Assembly: GCA_010356995.1 (NCBI GenBank)
Contig: ML996687.1
Span: 1,959,876-2,023,875 of the forward strand
DNA from: Trichodelitschia bisporula
Lineage: Eukaryota > Ascomycota > Dothideomycetes > Phaeotrichales > Phaeotrichaceae
DNA length: 64,000 nt
Reading direction: 5' to 3'
Both the position numbers and the translations under genes were made by a program. The notes beneath the pieces were generated by a model that saw only the letters and a list, made by a program, of their open reading frames with translations, ran no database searches and had not been told where the DNA came from. Below are positions 25,701 through 36,796 of this stretch, piece after piece; position 1 is the stretch's first letter; the number at the start of each line of letters is the position of its first letter.

Positions 25701-26090
25701 GAGCATCAACATACAATCTGCGCAAAGCCTTCCCAGCCTGCCGTGTCCAGTGTGTATGCGGTATGGTCGGTCGCCGTCCACGCGTTGGTGTTTGAGTATG
25801 CCCGCGTTGCTAGCTTGTCGAGCACGCCCTTATACTTGTAGCTTTTGGATCCCATGAAGCAGAGATGCTCGAGAGTATGTGCTGGGTTATTAGCGAAGCG
25901 TCTACGGAGTGGATAACCTACGAGCGCCTGAATCATCGTGAATCTCCGTTGCTAGCGCAAAGTAGCCAGAGACCTTGGGGCTTTGGTTGTCCACAACGAA
26001 CACGCGCATGCCCGTCCGCTCCGACTCATACTGCGTGAGGTAGACGACGGCCCAGTCCACGTCGAAACTCTGTATTTTTTTGAAAGGCAT
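22780..26090 (-). CDS. M16-family zinc metalloprotease (Sdd3/YOL098C-like)
   Basis: Large M16 (pitrilysin/presequence-protease-like) metallopeptidase of 1041 residues. Exons are 25922..26090, 25715..25881, 25115..25652, 23007..25072 and 22780..22965; all introns are 40-62 nt and frames close exactly. The inverted zinc motif HTLEH is at residues 58-62, restored across intron 1 (DDSGA then PHTLEHLCFMGSKSY). A downstream Glu ligand is likely in NTMEELMNLEAKRL. Intron 4 must use the second AG (CTGACAGGTCAG) so that TIMEE joins GLVKNFKEAGFAPEV, matching the family C terminus FQDDYGL. The tail is very acidic. There is no obvious mitochondrial presequence, as for the yeast cytosolic relative, whose substrate is not well defined. 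The gene is head-to-head with DSL1, 162 bp apart. Confidence 0.92.
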
Positions 26091-26252
26091 GATGGTGGAT
26101 GAAGGAGTGGTAAGCTGAACGGGAGAGTCCGCTCCAGGCAGCTTATGAGGGGTAAGCTAAGAAGACGTGGGGTCGCCAAGCCACCTCCTCATTCAACTTG
26201 GTCGTCCAAGTGAACGAGCTCTCAGGACACATCACCTAGTACTACCCACGCC

Positions 26253-28803
26253 ATGTCCGCCGATGCGCTTGCCGATGCCATCCTGCAGTCCGTCGACGGC
26301 GCGTATCCTGACGATGAACAAGTCATCGCCGCCGAGCTGGACTCCGGCGCGCTCGATACTGTGTTGGCCACCATTGGCCGCGCGCGAGACGACGTGAATG
26401 TGCGTCGCGTTGGCTGCTCGTTGCTCGTTTCCTCGCTGACAAGTGCAGGCCGAAATCCGCGGCTTGAGCCGGGAGAGTGCTCCGGACGTCGATGGTTGGA
26501 TTGCGCAGGCGAAGCAGCTTAAGGCGGATGTCGAAGAATCGAAAACCGCCGCCGCCGCCATTGTGCGCGACGCTGAGGTCGGCAAGGCGCTGCAGGCGCG
26601 AGTAGACGATGCTACGAGCAAAATCGACCTCCTACGGAAGGAACTGGACTTCAACAATGCACTGGCGACGACGTTCAACCAACTGCAGTCGGCGTGGGAC
26701 CTACTCGCCAGCGTGGGGGACAACGATGCGCTGCTCGAAAGCTTGACGCGGCTGGAGACGGCGCAACGCGTGGTCGGCGAGCTAGACGGGTTCGATAACA
26801 CACAGTTTGCGGCGATTCTGCAGCGGCGTGCGAGCCAGGTGCGAGGGCTGCTAGTCACAAAGGCGCTGGGATGCTGGAATACAATGGTCGTTGCGGATGC
26901 GGAGGCTCGGACGATCACCATCTCACAACAGGCGGACGGAATGGCGCTGCAAGAGGTGGCCACCGCGCTGGCGGCGCTGGGAGAACTAGACCATGCTGTG
27001 GGACGGCTTCACCGCGACCTCGACGCCATTGTCATCACGCCGCGATTCACTGTGGCCGCCGACGGAGCGGTCGCGGAGCTAGAGGTTGGCAACGGATTGC
27101 GCGTGTCCAGTCGCAATGACGCCCCAGACACGATTGCCATCATCAACGATGCCGGTGCATTGCTCCGCTTCTTGCGTGACCAGCTCCCGGATGCCGCTCT
27201 CCGTCCGTTACTCGAGCACGCTGTCCCGTCGCTGATGTTACATTTAATCTCCGCGTGGCTCGACCCTGCCGTGCCCGTGTCACTCAGCGAGATCGACCGG
27301 CTGCACGAGGTCGTGACACACGTTTCTGCTCTTGCTGAGGCGCTCGACACCTTTGATGTTGCTCTTCCTAGTGATGCCGACCTAGCGGAATGGGTGGAAC
27401 GGCTGCCACAGACTTGGTTAGCGCGGCGGCGCGAGGCAGCACTCGTCCACCTAAGGGGAGCATCCTACGAGGCTGTCAAGGCGCGGCTGCCAGTTGAACA
27501 TGTCGAAACGCAGATAGTCTCTAGTGATGACGTCATGGTTACAGATGACTGGAACGCATGGGGAGACGAAGAGGAAGACGAAGCGGGCCATAACGGGGCG
27601 GAAGAAGCGGAAGAGGCACAAAAGGAAAAGGAGGCGAGCAATGAGGATGACGAGGATCCTAGCGCATGGGGTTTCGAGGAGCCTGCGGAAGACGAAGCAG
27701 CTCCAGGGGACGCCGACACCACTGAAGGCGATGAGGATGCCTGGGGATGGGGTGATGGGGGTGATGATGATAATGGCGAATCCGACAAGCCTAAGCCGAT
27801 ATCCCCGAAGGCCACCCCCAAAAAGCCCAAAACCAACGGCCGTCCCACCGAACGCGAAATCACCCTCCGCGAGAACTACACAGTCACCGGCATCCCCACC
27901 ACCCTAACAACACTCATCAACAATATCCTTTCCGACGCCTCAAAGCTCTCCTCCGCCGAAAGTTCGCTGCAATTACTTGCCCCCGCATCCGCCGCCCTGG
28001 CCTCCCTCCCCACCCTCCTCCTCGCCTTCTACCGTGCCACCGCACCCACCATCTACGCCACTGACTCCGCCGGCAACATGCTTATCTACAACGACGTGCA
28101 GCACCTCCTCACCCTGCTCTCCTCTCTGCACTCGCACTTCCCCCCACACCTCGCCGCGCGCCTCACCCGCGCCTTCGACGCCGACGCCCGCGCCCTATCT
28201 GCCACGGCGCGCCTAGCCTACGGCCGCGATTTACACGCCCAGCGCACGATCCTTGGGGATCTGCTCTCCTCAACAGCAGGGTTTACCAATTGTTCCGCGC
28301 CGCTGAACGCCCGCGAGTACGGCCATGCGGTCGCGGATGTGGTTGCCCGCGTCCGCGACGTGGATGCCATGTGGCAGGGCGTGCTGAGCACATCCGTGCG
28401 GCGCCAAGCCGTAGGGCAACTACTCGGTACCGTGTTGGCGCGGATCTTAGACGAGGTTCTCGAGCTCGCGGACGGGCGGGCCGGAATCTCAGCCGACGAG
28501 AGTAGCGTGCTAAGGGGCTTTTGCGACCAGATCACGGCGTTGCAGGATCTGTTTGAGGAGGAGGATGAGCGGGGGGAGAAGCGGAGCTTGGTGCATGTGT
28601 ATACGCCTGGTTGGCTGAGATTTGTGTATTTGAGTGAGGTGTTGGAGGCGAGTTTGGCGGATATTAGGTTTTTGTGGGGGGAGGGGGGGTTGGGGATGGA
28701 GTTTGAGGCGGGGGAGGTGGTGGGGTTGATTGAGGCGCTTTTTGCGGAGTCGGAAATGCGGAGGACGGCTGTGAGGGAGATTAAGCGCGGGGCCAGGGCG
28801 TAG
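26253..28803 (+). CDS. DSL1: Dsl1/ZW10-type vesicle tethering subunit
   Basis: Probable subunit of the Dsl1 tethering complex that captures COPI vesicles at the ER for Golgi-to-ER retrograde transport. Exons are 26253..26399 and 26449..28803, 833 residues; the 49-nt intron ends CTGACAAGTGCAG. The N-terminal half is predicted helical (LKADVEESKTAAAAIVRDAE and after), like ZW10. The centre (about residues 410-495) is a long acidic loop holding three tryptophan motifs: DDWNAWGDEEED, DPSAWGFEEP and EDAWGWGDGGDDD. Yeast Dsl1 has an equivalent acidic lasso whose tryptophans bind alpha- and delta-COP; the resemblance is strong. The C-terminal half (NYTVTGIPTTLTTLINNIL to LIEALFAESEMRRTAVREI) matches the Dsl1/ZW10 C-terminal domain. 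Assignment rests on this architecture and recognised segments rather than on high identity. Confidence 0.85.
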
Positions 28804-29875
28804 GTAATCAAGGCTCGCTGACGGTTGACGGCTTGTCTTGAACTGTGGAGCCGATCTACTGGATGGTCATGTCTTCACAATGCGTGAGGTCACTAATGCT
28901 GCCTTCCTCTGGCAGTCGGACGTTCCTCGCCTATCGTCGGGTCCTCACCAGCACCCGATGCTGCTTCCACAAGTGCCAGTCGGATGAGGGACCTGTCAGT
29001 AAGGTCAAGTCGGAAAGGAGTGTTGGAAGGATCGCCCGTTCATAAACACAAGATGTTTGGGAAAATCAAACTGTCCGCAAAAGCCGTATGAACGGCTGAC
29101 TATCCAGCTACCGAGCAAAGCTCGTAGCGCGATTCATGCAAGCCAAAAAAGCCCGTGTTGAGGGAAAAAGGCTCTTCCGCAGTCTTCGTCCGTGCACCAC
29201 TGGTATTTACATACGTGGAGCTACACCTAGCAAGTTCATAAGCTACTTTGCCTCGTCGCGAATCGATATCCTTTTTTGAGTCTGACGTGTGCGCCGCTGA
29301 GTTCCTTCCCCGCACGTGGGAAAAGCACGCGCGCACGGGCTCACGGGACGGACCGAGCCGCTCTGGTGAACATCATGGGCCTTTTCAACCACACCAAAGT
29401 TCATCACCAAAGTTCATCACCAAAGTTCATCACCAAAGTTCATCACCAAAGTTCATCACCAAATCTCATCACCAAAGTTCAACATCAAAGTTCAACACCC
29501 ACTTCAACACCAGCTCGAGGATTGTTATAACGACTAGTATGGCAGCTTCTCACATTATAAAACTATAAAAGTCCATTGGCATTCGTCGATGGTTAATAGA
29601 ACTAGTCGTGCAGAGTGGAAGACCGTTACCCACTCCGCTATGTGGAGCTCAACCGCGCCTCAGCCGCGCGCTGGCCGCAAGGCGCGGTGCCACGATGCTT
29701 ATAAGCCGAGCCTCAAGCCGCAGTACTCACCGCGGCAGCGGGCGCATGTCAGCGCCGAGCCGCCATCCGGCCGTGTGATTGATTTTCATACTGAGTATAC
29801 TTCTCTCTCGAAACCCAACTTCCTCCACCGCACTCCCCAACGAACTTCTCCACCACCGCAACCATCACCACAACC
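28804..29875. other. Intergenic with tandem repeat; upstream of coiled-coil gene
   Basis: No recognised gene. It contains the 13-bp tandem repeat at 29394-29500. A TATAAAA-like AT-rich stretch, CATTATAAAACTATAAAAG at about 29553-29571, is the only conspicuous TATA-like sequence upstream of the gene at 29876. Confidence 0.45.
29394..29500. repeat. 13-bp minisatellite (TTCATCACCAAAG)
   Basis: Five near-perfect copies of TTCATCACCAAAG are followed by degenerating copies (TCTCATCACCAAAG, TTCAACATCAAAG, TTCAACACCCAC). Confidence 0.9.
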
Positions 29876-30358
29876 ATGGCCCCCCCTCCCCGTCCTCCGG
29901 CGCCAATAAAACCGCCCGCCCGCCCGCCAGCCTCGCCCCCCTCTCCCCTCGCGGCATGCGAGGCCTCGGTCAGACGCCTGTGCGACCAGATACGGGCAGA
30001 GCAAGCCGAACACGAAGACACCCGCGCCGCCCTCGCCAAAGCCCGCACCGACCGCAAGGAGACCATCGCCACCATTGCCAAAGCCTTCTACCGCATTGCC
30101 GACCTCGAACGCGCCTCGGAGGACCAGGCAGCCCAGCTAAGGACCGAGCACGCCAGGCACGAGAACACCAAAGTTGCCCTCGCCGTCGCCTACCGGCGCA
30201 TCGCCGACCTCCAGCGCGCCTCGCAAGACATAGCCGCTCTGAACCTGCACCACCGCAAGGCCAAGGAAGATGCTAAGCGGGAGGCTGGAGAGCTCAGGCG
30301 CGTGAATGCCCTTCTTGAGCATGTGAACGATTGGTTGAGTGAGGAGGTCAAAGAGTGA
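29876..30358 (+). CDS. Small coiled-coil protein, unknown function
   Basis: Single-exon frame of 160 residues starting in a perfect ACCATGG context. The first 25 residues are Pro-rich (PPPRPPAPIKPPARPPASPP); the rest is a long amphipathic helix without helix breakers, a likely coiled coil. It contains an internal repeat: EHEDTRAALAKARTDRKET and EHARHENTKVALAVAYRR are each about 15-20 residues before FYRIADLERASED and RRIADLQRASQD. I do not recognise a family. Support for a real gene comes from the start context, the clean heptad-rich composition and the internal duplication; it could still be a lineage-specific or recently formed gene. The stop codon lies inside a 16-bp direct duplication. 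Confidence 0.6.
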   Translation: MAPPPRPPAPIKPPARPPASPPSPLAACEASVRRLCDQIRAEQAEHEDTRAALAKARTDRKETIATIAKAFYRIADLERASEDQAAQLRTEHARHENTKVALAVAYRRIADLQRASQDIAALNLHHRKAKEDAKREAGELRRVNALLEHVNDWLSEEVKE

Positions 30359-30368
30359 GGAGGTCAAA
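30337..30368. repeat. 16-bp direct duplication across a stop codon
   Basis: GAGTGAGGAGGTCAAA is repeated twice head-to-tail. The coding frame reads through the first copy and stops at the TGA of the second. Confidence 0.85.
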
Positions 30369-32474
30369 GAGTGAGGAACCGAGTTTGTATTTACGGGGGG
30401 TTGACTGATGGAGATATTAGGCGCCATGGACGGCATTCGATCTGATGGTATCGCAACTACTTGTTACATGCCTGCGGGTGAGTCACTTGTACCGATTTCC
30501 AGACTTGATCTGACTGACCTTTCGTTCTTAGGTTTCTCAACTTCTCAATTGTCCTACTCAGATGCTATAGTCAATTATCGACCTCGAGGTCAATTCGCAA
30601 CGCATTAAAGGACCTGGGTTGCACTTCGGACTGATCAGAACGGGGCTTGTTATGTGAGGGAAGAAGCGTAGATACCCAACAATCCAGCGGTTCAAACGTT
30701 ACCCTTCGCCTTGCAGATGCTGTGCTCTTGAATTGCCGTCATCTTCCTATGCAAATACCTCTGCTCACGACCGCCCAGTGGGCCTAAGGCGTAGTGTCAT
30801 CTTTTAGTATTATCAACCAGACCGCTCGCGGTCGGGCAAGTGAGGCCGCCTGAGGCCGGGTACAGCGTATGCTCGACTCACTGCGCCCACAACCGCCCAT
30901 CTGGCCCCCTTACACCCATCGGTGCAGCAGCTCAAACAATGCTGTTGGCCTCGTCACACTCTACATGGCATCAGTCGTCTCTTCACACTTCCCCTATCAG
31001 ACCTCGACCGGCACTTGCGCCCTCTCATGCGCAGCACCGCAAAGTTAAGCGAACCAAGTGGAACGAAGCTCATCCGATCCCAGTTAGGTGGTCTTGTCCA
31101 CATGCTCCATGTATCCGGCCCGGAGCCGAAGATGGTGAGCCATCTGCAGACTCTGGCCTACATGAATAATGACGACATGACGTGTGACCTCAGGAGTGCG
31201 CGATATGTACTCCCGCAATACGGGCGGATGCCGGTGGTCTGTCGTCCGGTCTCAGGAGCCTATGACGAAGCTCTGATGCCAAGTGGTCAACGATAAGCGG
31301 GTGGCGAGATGCGTCTCGGCGCTCACATCCACTCTGTCCACCTTCCATCGGAGTGGAGACCTGGAGATTGCGTAACTACTGACATCGGCCGAGTGTCTCC
31401 AGCGCCTCTCCTTCCATCGGCCTAAATCCTTCAGCCCCGCTGCGCCCTCTTCTGATATCAGTTCAAGAAGTCGAATCCGCATCCTACGGCCCGTCCTATC
31501 TCCAAAGAACAAGCAAAATCCAGAACCGCTCTCCGCATTCCCCGCCTCTTCCCATCCCCAGACCCCACAACCCCCGCATCGGCCCGATCCCCAACCCACC
31601 CCCCACCCGGGAGCCCTCGTACCTGACATCCGCGCCTCCGCCGTGCTAGCCCAATCCGGAAGGAGGGCCGCAATATCGCCTCGATACTACGTAGTAACCT
31701 CGCCACGCGTCTAAGTGCCGCCACCCACTGCCCAGGCGCCATCCTACTAACAGCACGTACGCCCATCCACTATCTCCCCACAAGCCCTCCAACCCAGCTC
31801 TACCCCCGTGGGGAGGCGAAGCGGATAACCGGCTTTCCAAATCTTGGAAATTAATGAGGCCGGCCCGGGAGTTTGGTGTGCGGCGTAGGTTCGAGGTGAG
31901 GGCGGGTCGGAGATGGAGAAAGAGTTTGGAGGACGACCAGAGCTCTAGGCATCGCGTTTCCAGAATCGTCCCTCGGCAGCCCAGATCTTGGTCAAACGTG
32001 AAACACCCGTTTCGAAGATCTCTTCCTCCGTGAGACCAAACCAAACTTGCTCCCGTCACCCGCAGCGTGCGCCTCGGTACGTACACGGCCCCGCGTTTTA
32101 GATATACCACTGCCCCTAACCGGGGCCCAGCCCTCGGTACGATCCGCACAGACGGGGGAAGGCCGTGCCTCACTCAAAAATAGACAAGGTAGTCCTGGCA
32201 CACCTGCACGACATACTACGCCGTACGCAAACCCTTCGCCGCAGGGCACATGTGATTCGCGGTCCGCGCCCCAGAAGAAATATATTAACGCCTAAGGTAC
32301 AGGCATGCGCATCAGCCAAGTGCTATATACCACCCCCGGTCCAGATGAAGACCGTCGTATCCCTCCCCAAACGAGCCCTGTGCCTGGTAACTAGTTCTAC
32401 ACGCTCCATTGGAACGCTGGGCAGCGCTGTGAGGCGCTACGCACGAACGTGGATTTTGTGAGCCGTTGAGAGCC
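30359..32474. other. Gene-poor interval
   Basis: About 2.1 kb with no recognised gene. Open frames up to 175 codons occur on the minus strand (31646-32173) without known domains. A GTTAAGC sequence near 31043 briefly resembles 5S rRNA, but the rest does not fit. Confidence 0.45.
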
Positions 32475-33483
32475 TCACGCTTTCTTGCCGAAGGCGGCGG
32501 CCATCTGGGCGTCGTGCTTCTTCTTCGCGATGCCGATGTCGCCGGTCGGCAGCTTGACGTAGGTGCCGGAGGAGATGGTCAGGATGAGCCAGAGGAGGTA
32601 CCAGTTCGGGACGGAGGAGATGAAGAGGAAGACGCCGGCAATCTGTGCACACTGTCAGCCATGCCCCCAAAGTCTCTAATCAAGGAAAAGAAAAGACAAG
32701 GAAACTCACCCGATCGAGATTATGCTTCTGGTGCTTGTGCCCCTTCGCAGCCTGGAAATCGCCCACGGCGGAAATAGCACAAGTGGTAGCGACGCAGGCG
32801 AAGATCATGACCATGAACAGATTGCTCCGGATGGACACGATGAAGAAGAGCACGAACATGGCGGCCCAGCAGGCGTTAAAGAGGCCCATGGCGTTGCTGA
32901 ACTCGGCGGCTGTGGCGGCGGATTTGCCGTACGCGGCGGACACGCCGAAGGCGGGCGTCAGCATGGCGCCGAGGGACATGAAGTACCCGCCCAGCGAGCC
33001 GAAGATGGTGTACGCGAAGGTGTTGCCCACGAGCAGCTCGAACACGCTGACGATGATGTTGACGAGGCCGGCGACGAACCACCTGCTCTTATTAGCTTCT
33101 CCCCCAGCTCTCAGACACCACTATCAAACTCACATGGTGCCAACCAAAATGTTCAACTGGTCCACCTCACGCACATGCATAAGCACCAAGCTCATAAGCG
33201 TATTCGTCAACCCGAACACCGCCACCGCAAGCGGCGTCGGATTGCCAATCTTGTCGAGCACGCCGGCGGGCGGCGGCGGCGTCCTGAGCTGCGCCTCCCA
33301 ATCGCCCGTCTGCAGACTGCGCAGCTTAGCCAGGAGCACCAGTTCGGCCTCCGTTGGCGGGCTGAGCTCGCTGACCGCGCTACCCGCCGTCTTGGGCGGG
33401 TCCCGCGGGTCGGCGTATTCGGTGTACGCGTACATGGCGGGTTTGGCGTCGTGGCCGGCGGGGCGGTAGGCGCGAGAGTCCAT
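32475..33483 (-). CDS. GPR1/FUN34/YaaH-family acetate/ammonium transporter
   Basis: Plasma-membrane protein of the Ato/GPR1/SatP family, which in yeasts and aspergilli takes part in acetate uptake or ammonia export. Exons are 33134..33483, 32710..33082 and 32475..32642, 296 residues. Introns of 51 and 67 nt start GTGAGT; splice 1 rebuilds ILVGTMWFVAGLVNI. The family signature NPTPLAVAVFGLTNTL (usual form NPxPLGLxxF) is clear at the start of the membrane domain. Six membrane spans can be traced: PLAVAVFGLTNTLMSLVL, MWFVAGLVNIIVSVFELL, AYTIFGSLGGYFMSLGAML, FNACWAAMFVLFFIVSI, NLFMVMIFACVATTCAI and VPNWYLLWLILTI. The N-terminal 90 residues are hydrophilic and probably cytosolic. The basic tail ends AKKKHDAQMAAAFGKKA. 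Confidence 0.94.
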
Positions 33484-34439
33484 GATAAAAGGAGTGACGG
33501 GTGGTAGGGCGTGGGGTTAGCGAGTGACGGTTTGTGCAGGAACAGAAGTCTCGCCCGGGGATGGGGGTATAAGAAGTGCCCGGCGCTCATATTGCGCGAG
33601 CTTGCACGTCGGGGATAGATTGGGGTATATTGGGCCGGGGTCCGGGGGCGAGGAATGCCGTTCCTGATGGCGGGGCGTGCGGCGCCCTTGTTTCGACACT
33701 CATATTAAGCGGGGATGAGAGCGGCTGGAATTGGACTGGTTGGCGAAGTGCTAATTAGGAAGGTTGTGCGGTGTTGGGGGCCGAGGGTGGGGATGAGTGG
33801 TGACCGACGCGTCGAGAACTGGGCGTTAGATGGAGGGACAGGAGTTGATATAATAGGGGGCAAGGAAACAAACAAGTTGCTAACGACGATCCAGACTTTC
33901 TGGTGAGTCTGACCTGGAGAGAGGATGGAGTCCGTTCGAGCCTTGTCGTCGGCTGGAGGAGTTGTCGCTCCGAGATCCCGTCTACGCCGCTGGACCCATC
34001 GCTCATGCATTACGGAGTATCACGTGTATTCGTCACGTCAGCACTGATCAACACTCTTACGGCTGAGAGTGGATTTTGAGTGCAAGTCTGAATAGCTTCA
34101 CTTTAGCCCTAAGGCTATGCCACAGTTGAGCCTCAAGGCTTCACATCGGTCTTGGTGGGAAATCGTGACCAAGGCCGCCAAGGCACCATGACGTAGGAGC
34201 CCCGATAAGCACGGCAAGAGTAACTCAGAAGCAAGCAAAAGGTTGAATTGACTTTCTCCAACTCACGAACTCTCCTCCAACTCCAAAACTCCAAAACTTC
34301 AACTGATCTTCCACCTCCACAATCCTTCACGAACTCCAAAAAGGCAACTTTCTTAATAGCCAAGCCTCTCCAACGTCACCAACTCCCTACTACATCGTCA
34401 TTACCTCGCTAATCGCCAACCCCCACCACATCACCAACA
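33484..34439. promoter_or_regulatory. Divergent promoter interval, transporter and HAD gene
   Basis: 956 bp between two divergently transcribed genes. No gene seen. The last 180 bp before the HAD gene are rich in CCAAC/ACTCC, typical of a fungal 5' leader. I see no clear TATA box or operator. Confidence 0.45.
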
Positions 34440-35239
34440 ATGGCTCCTGTAAGCTCTCCGTACCTGCAAAACCCTGCCCCAGCCCCCACTCTAATCCCTC
34501 CTTTCAGGTTAAGCAAATCATGTTCGACTGCGACAACACGCTCGTGTTGTCAGAGCAGCTCGCGTTCGAGGCGTGCACAGAGCTCGCCAACGAACTCCTC
34601 GAGAAGCACAACGTCGACAAGCGCTACACCGTCAAGGAGCTGCTCACCACCTTCGTCGGCCAGAACTTCCGTGGCATGATGAAGGGTCTGCAAGAGAAGC
34701 ACAACTTCACCATGCCTCAGGACGAGATGGAAGCGTATGTCGACCGCGAACTGGGAGCTGTCATCTCCAAGCTGTCGAAGTCGTGCGAGCCGTGCCCGGG
34801 CGTCATTGAGGTCATCGAGCGGCTTGCCAAGGAGGGCCGCAAGATGTCGGTCGTCAGCACAAGTGCGAAGCCTCGCGTTGTTGCTGCCATTGAACATGTC
34901 AACCTCACTCGCTTCTTCCCTGATGAGCACGTCTACAGCGCGGCGACTAGCCTCAATCCCCCGTCGAGCAAGCCTGATCCTGCCATCTACCTCCATGCGG
35001 CGCGCGAGGAAGGTGCTGAGCCGTCGGAGTGCGTGACGGTGGAAGACAGCGTGAGCGGTGCTACAGCCGCCATGCGTGCAGGCATTCCCTGCATTGGCTA
35101 CGTGGGCGTGTACGGCATCGAGGACAGCGAGGAGAAGATGAAGGAAATGGCGCAGGCTCTGCAGGAAAAGTGCAAGGTGGCTGCGGTCATGTACGACTGG
35201 AAGGAGTTCGACAAGTGTCTGGCGCAGATTGAAGGCTAG
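34440..35239 (+). CDS. HAD-superfamily phosphatase/phosphomutase-like hydrolase
   Basis: Haloacid dehalogenase-like hydrolase of about 246 residues, close to the phosphoglycolate phosphatase/beta-phosphoglucomutase subgroup. Exon 1 (34440..34448) encodes only MAP; after a 59-nt GTAAGC intron, exon 2 runs 34508..35239. Motif I is IMFDCDNTLVLSEQ, with the Asp nucleophile and the second Asp. A helical cap domain follows (about residues 20-90), then motif II MSVVSTSAKPRV, motif III Lys in NPPSSKPDPAIYLH and motif IV CVTVEDSVSGATAAMRAGI. All catalytic residues are present, so it should be active. The substrate cannot be told from the sequence. The gene converges with the PAQR gene, only 60 bp between stop codons. 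Confidence 0.92.
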
Positions 35240-35299
35240 ATGTGATTTGAATTGGTTTTTTTTTTCGAATCTGTAGCTTGTTCAATACCGTAAACTGCA

Positions 35300-36796
35300 T
35301 CAGTATGCTGAGCAGTGAAATAGAGCCCGCATGAACGCCTGCGCGAAGAACTGCTGCATCGCGTAATAGTGGAACAAAATCCCGCCCAGCACCGCCACGT
35401 GCCACAGGTTATGGCTGCCACCCACGTAGTCGAACATGCCCGGGAACCAGCGCTCGGGTACTTTGCACGCGTACATGATTGCACCAATGAGGTAGACAAG
35501 CAGCGACTTCGTGATGGGCGCGTAGAAGTAAATCGCCCAGTTGAGGCCGCGCATGTAAATGAGCTGCGCCACGGGCAGCGCACCCGTCGCCGCCAGCGTG
35601 ACGTAGAACCCGACGCGCGCCCACGCCATATCCGAGCGGTTGAACGTCGGATGCCAGGGCAGAATCACGCCGCCGATGCCGAGGAGGGCAGTGGTGCTGA
35701 TCCAGAAGATGCGGCTCACGGGCTCGCAGTAGAAGGCCGTGTACTCGGTCGTCATGATGCTGGCCGCCACGAGCAGGCTTATACCCGTGTAATCGACACA
35801 AGCGAAGCGTTCCATGAGCGTCTTTTCGGCGATGCTGTTGAAGGTGTGCCACATTGTGCTGCAGACCAGGCACTTGGCCGCGGCGAAGAAGAAGAGGCCA
35901 GCGATGAAGACGTCGCTTTTTGTGGAGACGCTGAAGTGCGCCGAGGAGGGGTAGACGTAGAAGGCGAGGGAGAGGACGATTATGAGCCCCAGGAGGTGGG
36001 ACCAGATGTTGAATGTTTCGTTGCTGGCGGAGCAGATGGACCGGATGCAACCGAGTTTTGTGTCGTGGAAGCGGTACCCGGACTTGATGTGCTCGTTGAC
36101 GCGCCATGGCTCCGGCAATTCGTGGTACCGGATCAGACCGCGCTCCTTCGCGGCCGCGAGCGCGCGCTCGACTGCCTGCTCGATCGTTTCCGCCGCGCGC
36201 CACACCCCGTCCACCGCGCCCTTCGCGCGCTCAATCCCCTCATCCACTCTCCTCCTCCCCCCATCCAAGATCTCATACCCCGACTCCACGGCCCTGGCTT
36301 CACATTCGCTCAGGAAGGACTCCATGACCTGCACCGCGTGGAGCGCCTTGGCCTCGAGGGTCTCGCGCTTGGCGACCGCGGCGGAGTAATGCGACTCCAG
36401 CGTCTCGACGAGGACGGAGGCGCGCCGCCGCCCGGTTTCCATGGCGCCGGTGGAGAGGGTGTTGCAGGCGGAGTGGACGGCGAGGAGGGTTGACCAGGCG
36501 GTTTCGATGCTGGGGGAGAGGGTGGCGGGGGTGTAGCATTCTAGGGCTTCGAGGCGCCGGTTGAGTTGAGCGAGGAAGCGGTCGACCTGGGCCGGGGTTA
36601 GCTATGGAGGAAGAGGGGAGGAAGGATGGTGGTGGGGTATGGGGGAGGAACGGACCACGACGTGCACGTTTTCGCCCTCGCAGCCGGGGTGGTAGGAGGA
36701 GTGACGGCGGCGGCGGAGTTCAGGGGCGTCGGGGCGGGCGGAGGTGAGGATGGGTTCCTCGTTGGACTCCATGAGGAGGGTTTGGGCGCAGGACAT
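35300..36796 (-). CDS. PAQR/hemolysin III family membrane protein (IZH3-like)
   Basis: Seven-span membrane protein of the adiponectin-receptor (PAQR) family, linked in yeast to zinc and sterol homeostasis. Exons are 36656..36796 and 35300..36586, 475 residues; the 69-nt intron ends CTAACCCCGGCCCAG and joins ENVHVV to VDRFLAQLNRRLEALE. The first 190 residues are a soluble, helical extension, as in yeast Izh3. Family motifs: ELPEPWRVNEHIKSGYR, NETFNIWSHLLG (with the conserved Ser-His), CSTMWHTFNS, VDYTGISLLVAASI and GGSHNLWHVAVLGGILFHY. The Asp and the two C-terminal His are the zinc ligands of the PAQR catalytic site (ceramidase-like). The start at 36796 gives MSCAQTLLMESNEEP, acidic and cytosolic. 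Confidence 0.94.

Noticed and set aside
31020-31140. Possible 5S rRNA (GTTAAGC core)
   Set aside because: Only the short core matches; flanking helices and internal promoter boxes of 5S rRNA are missing.
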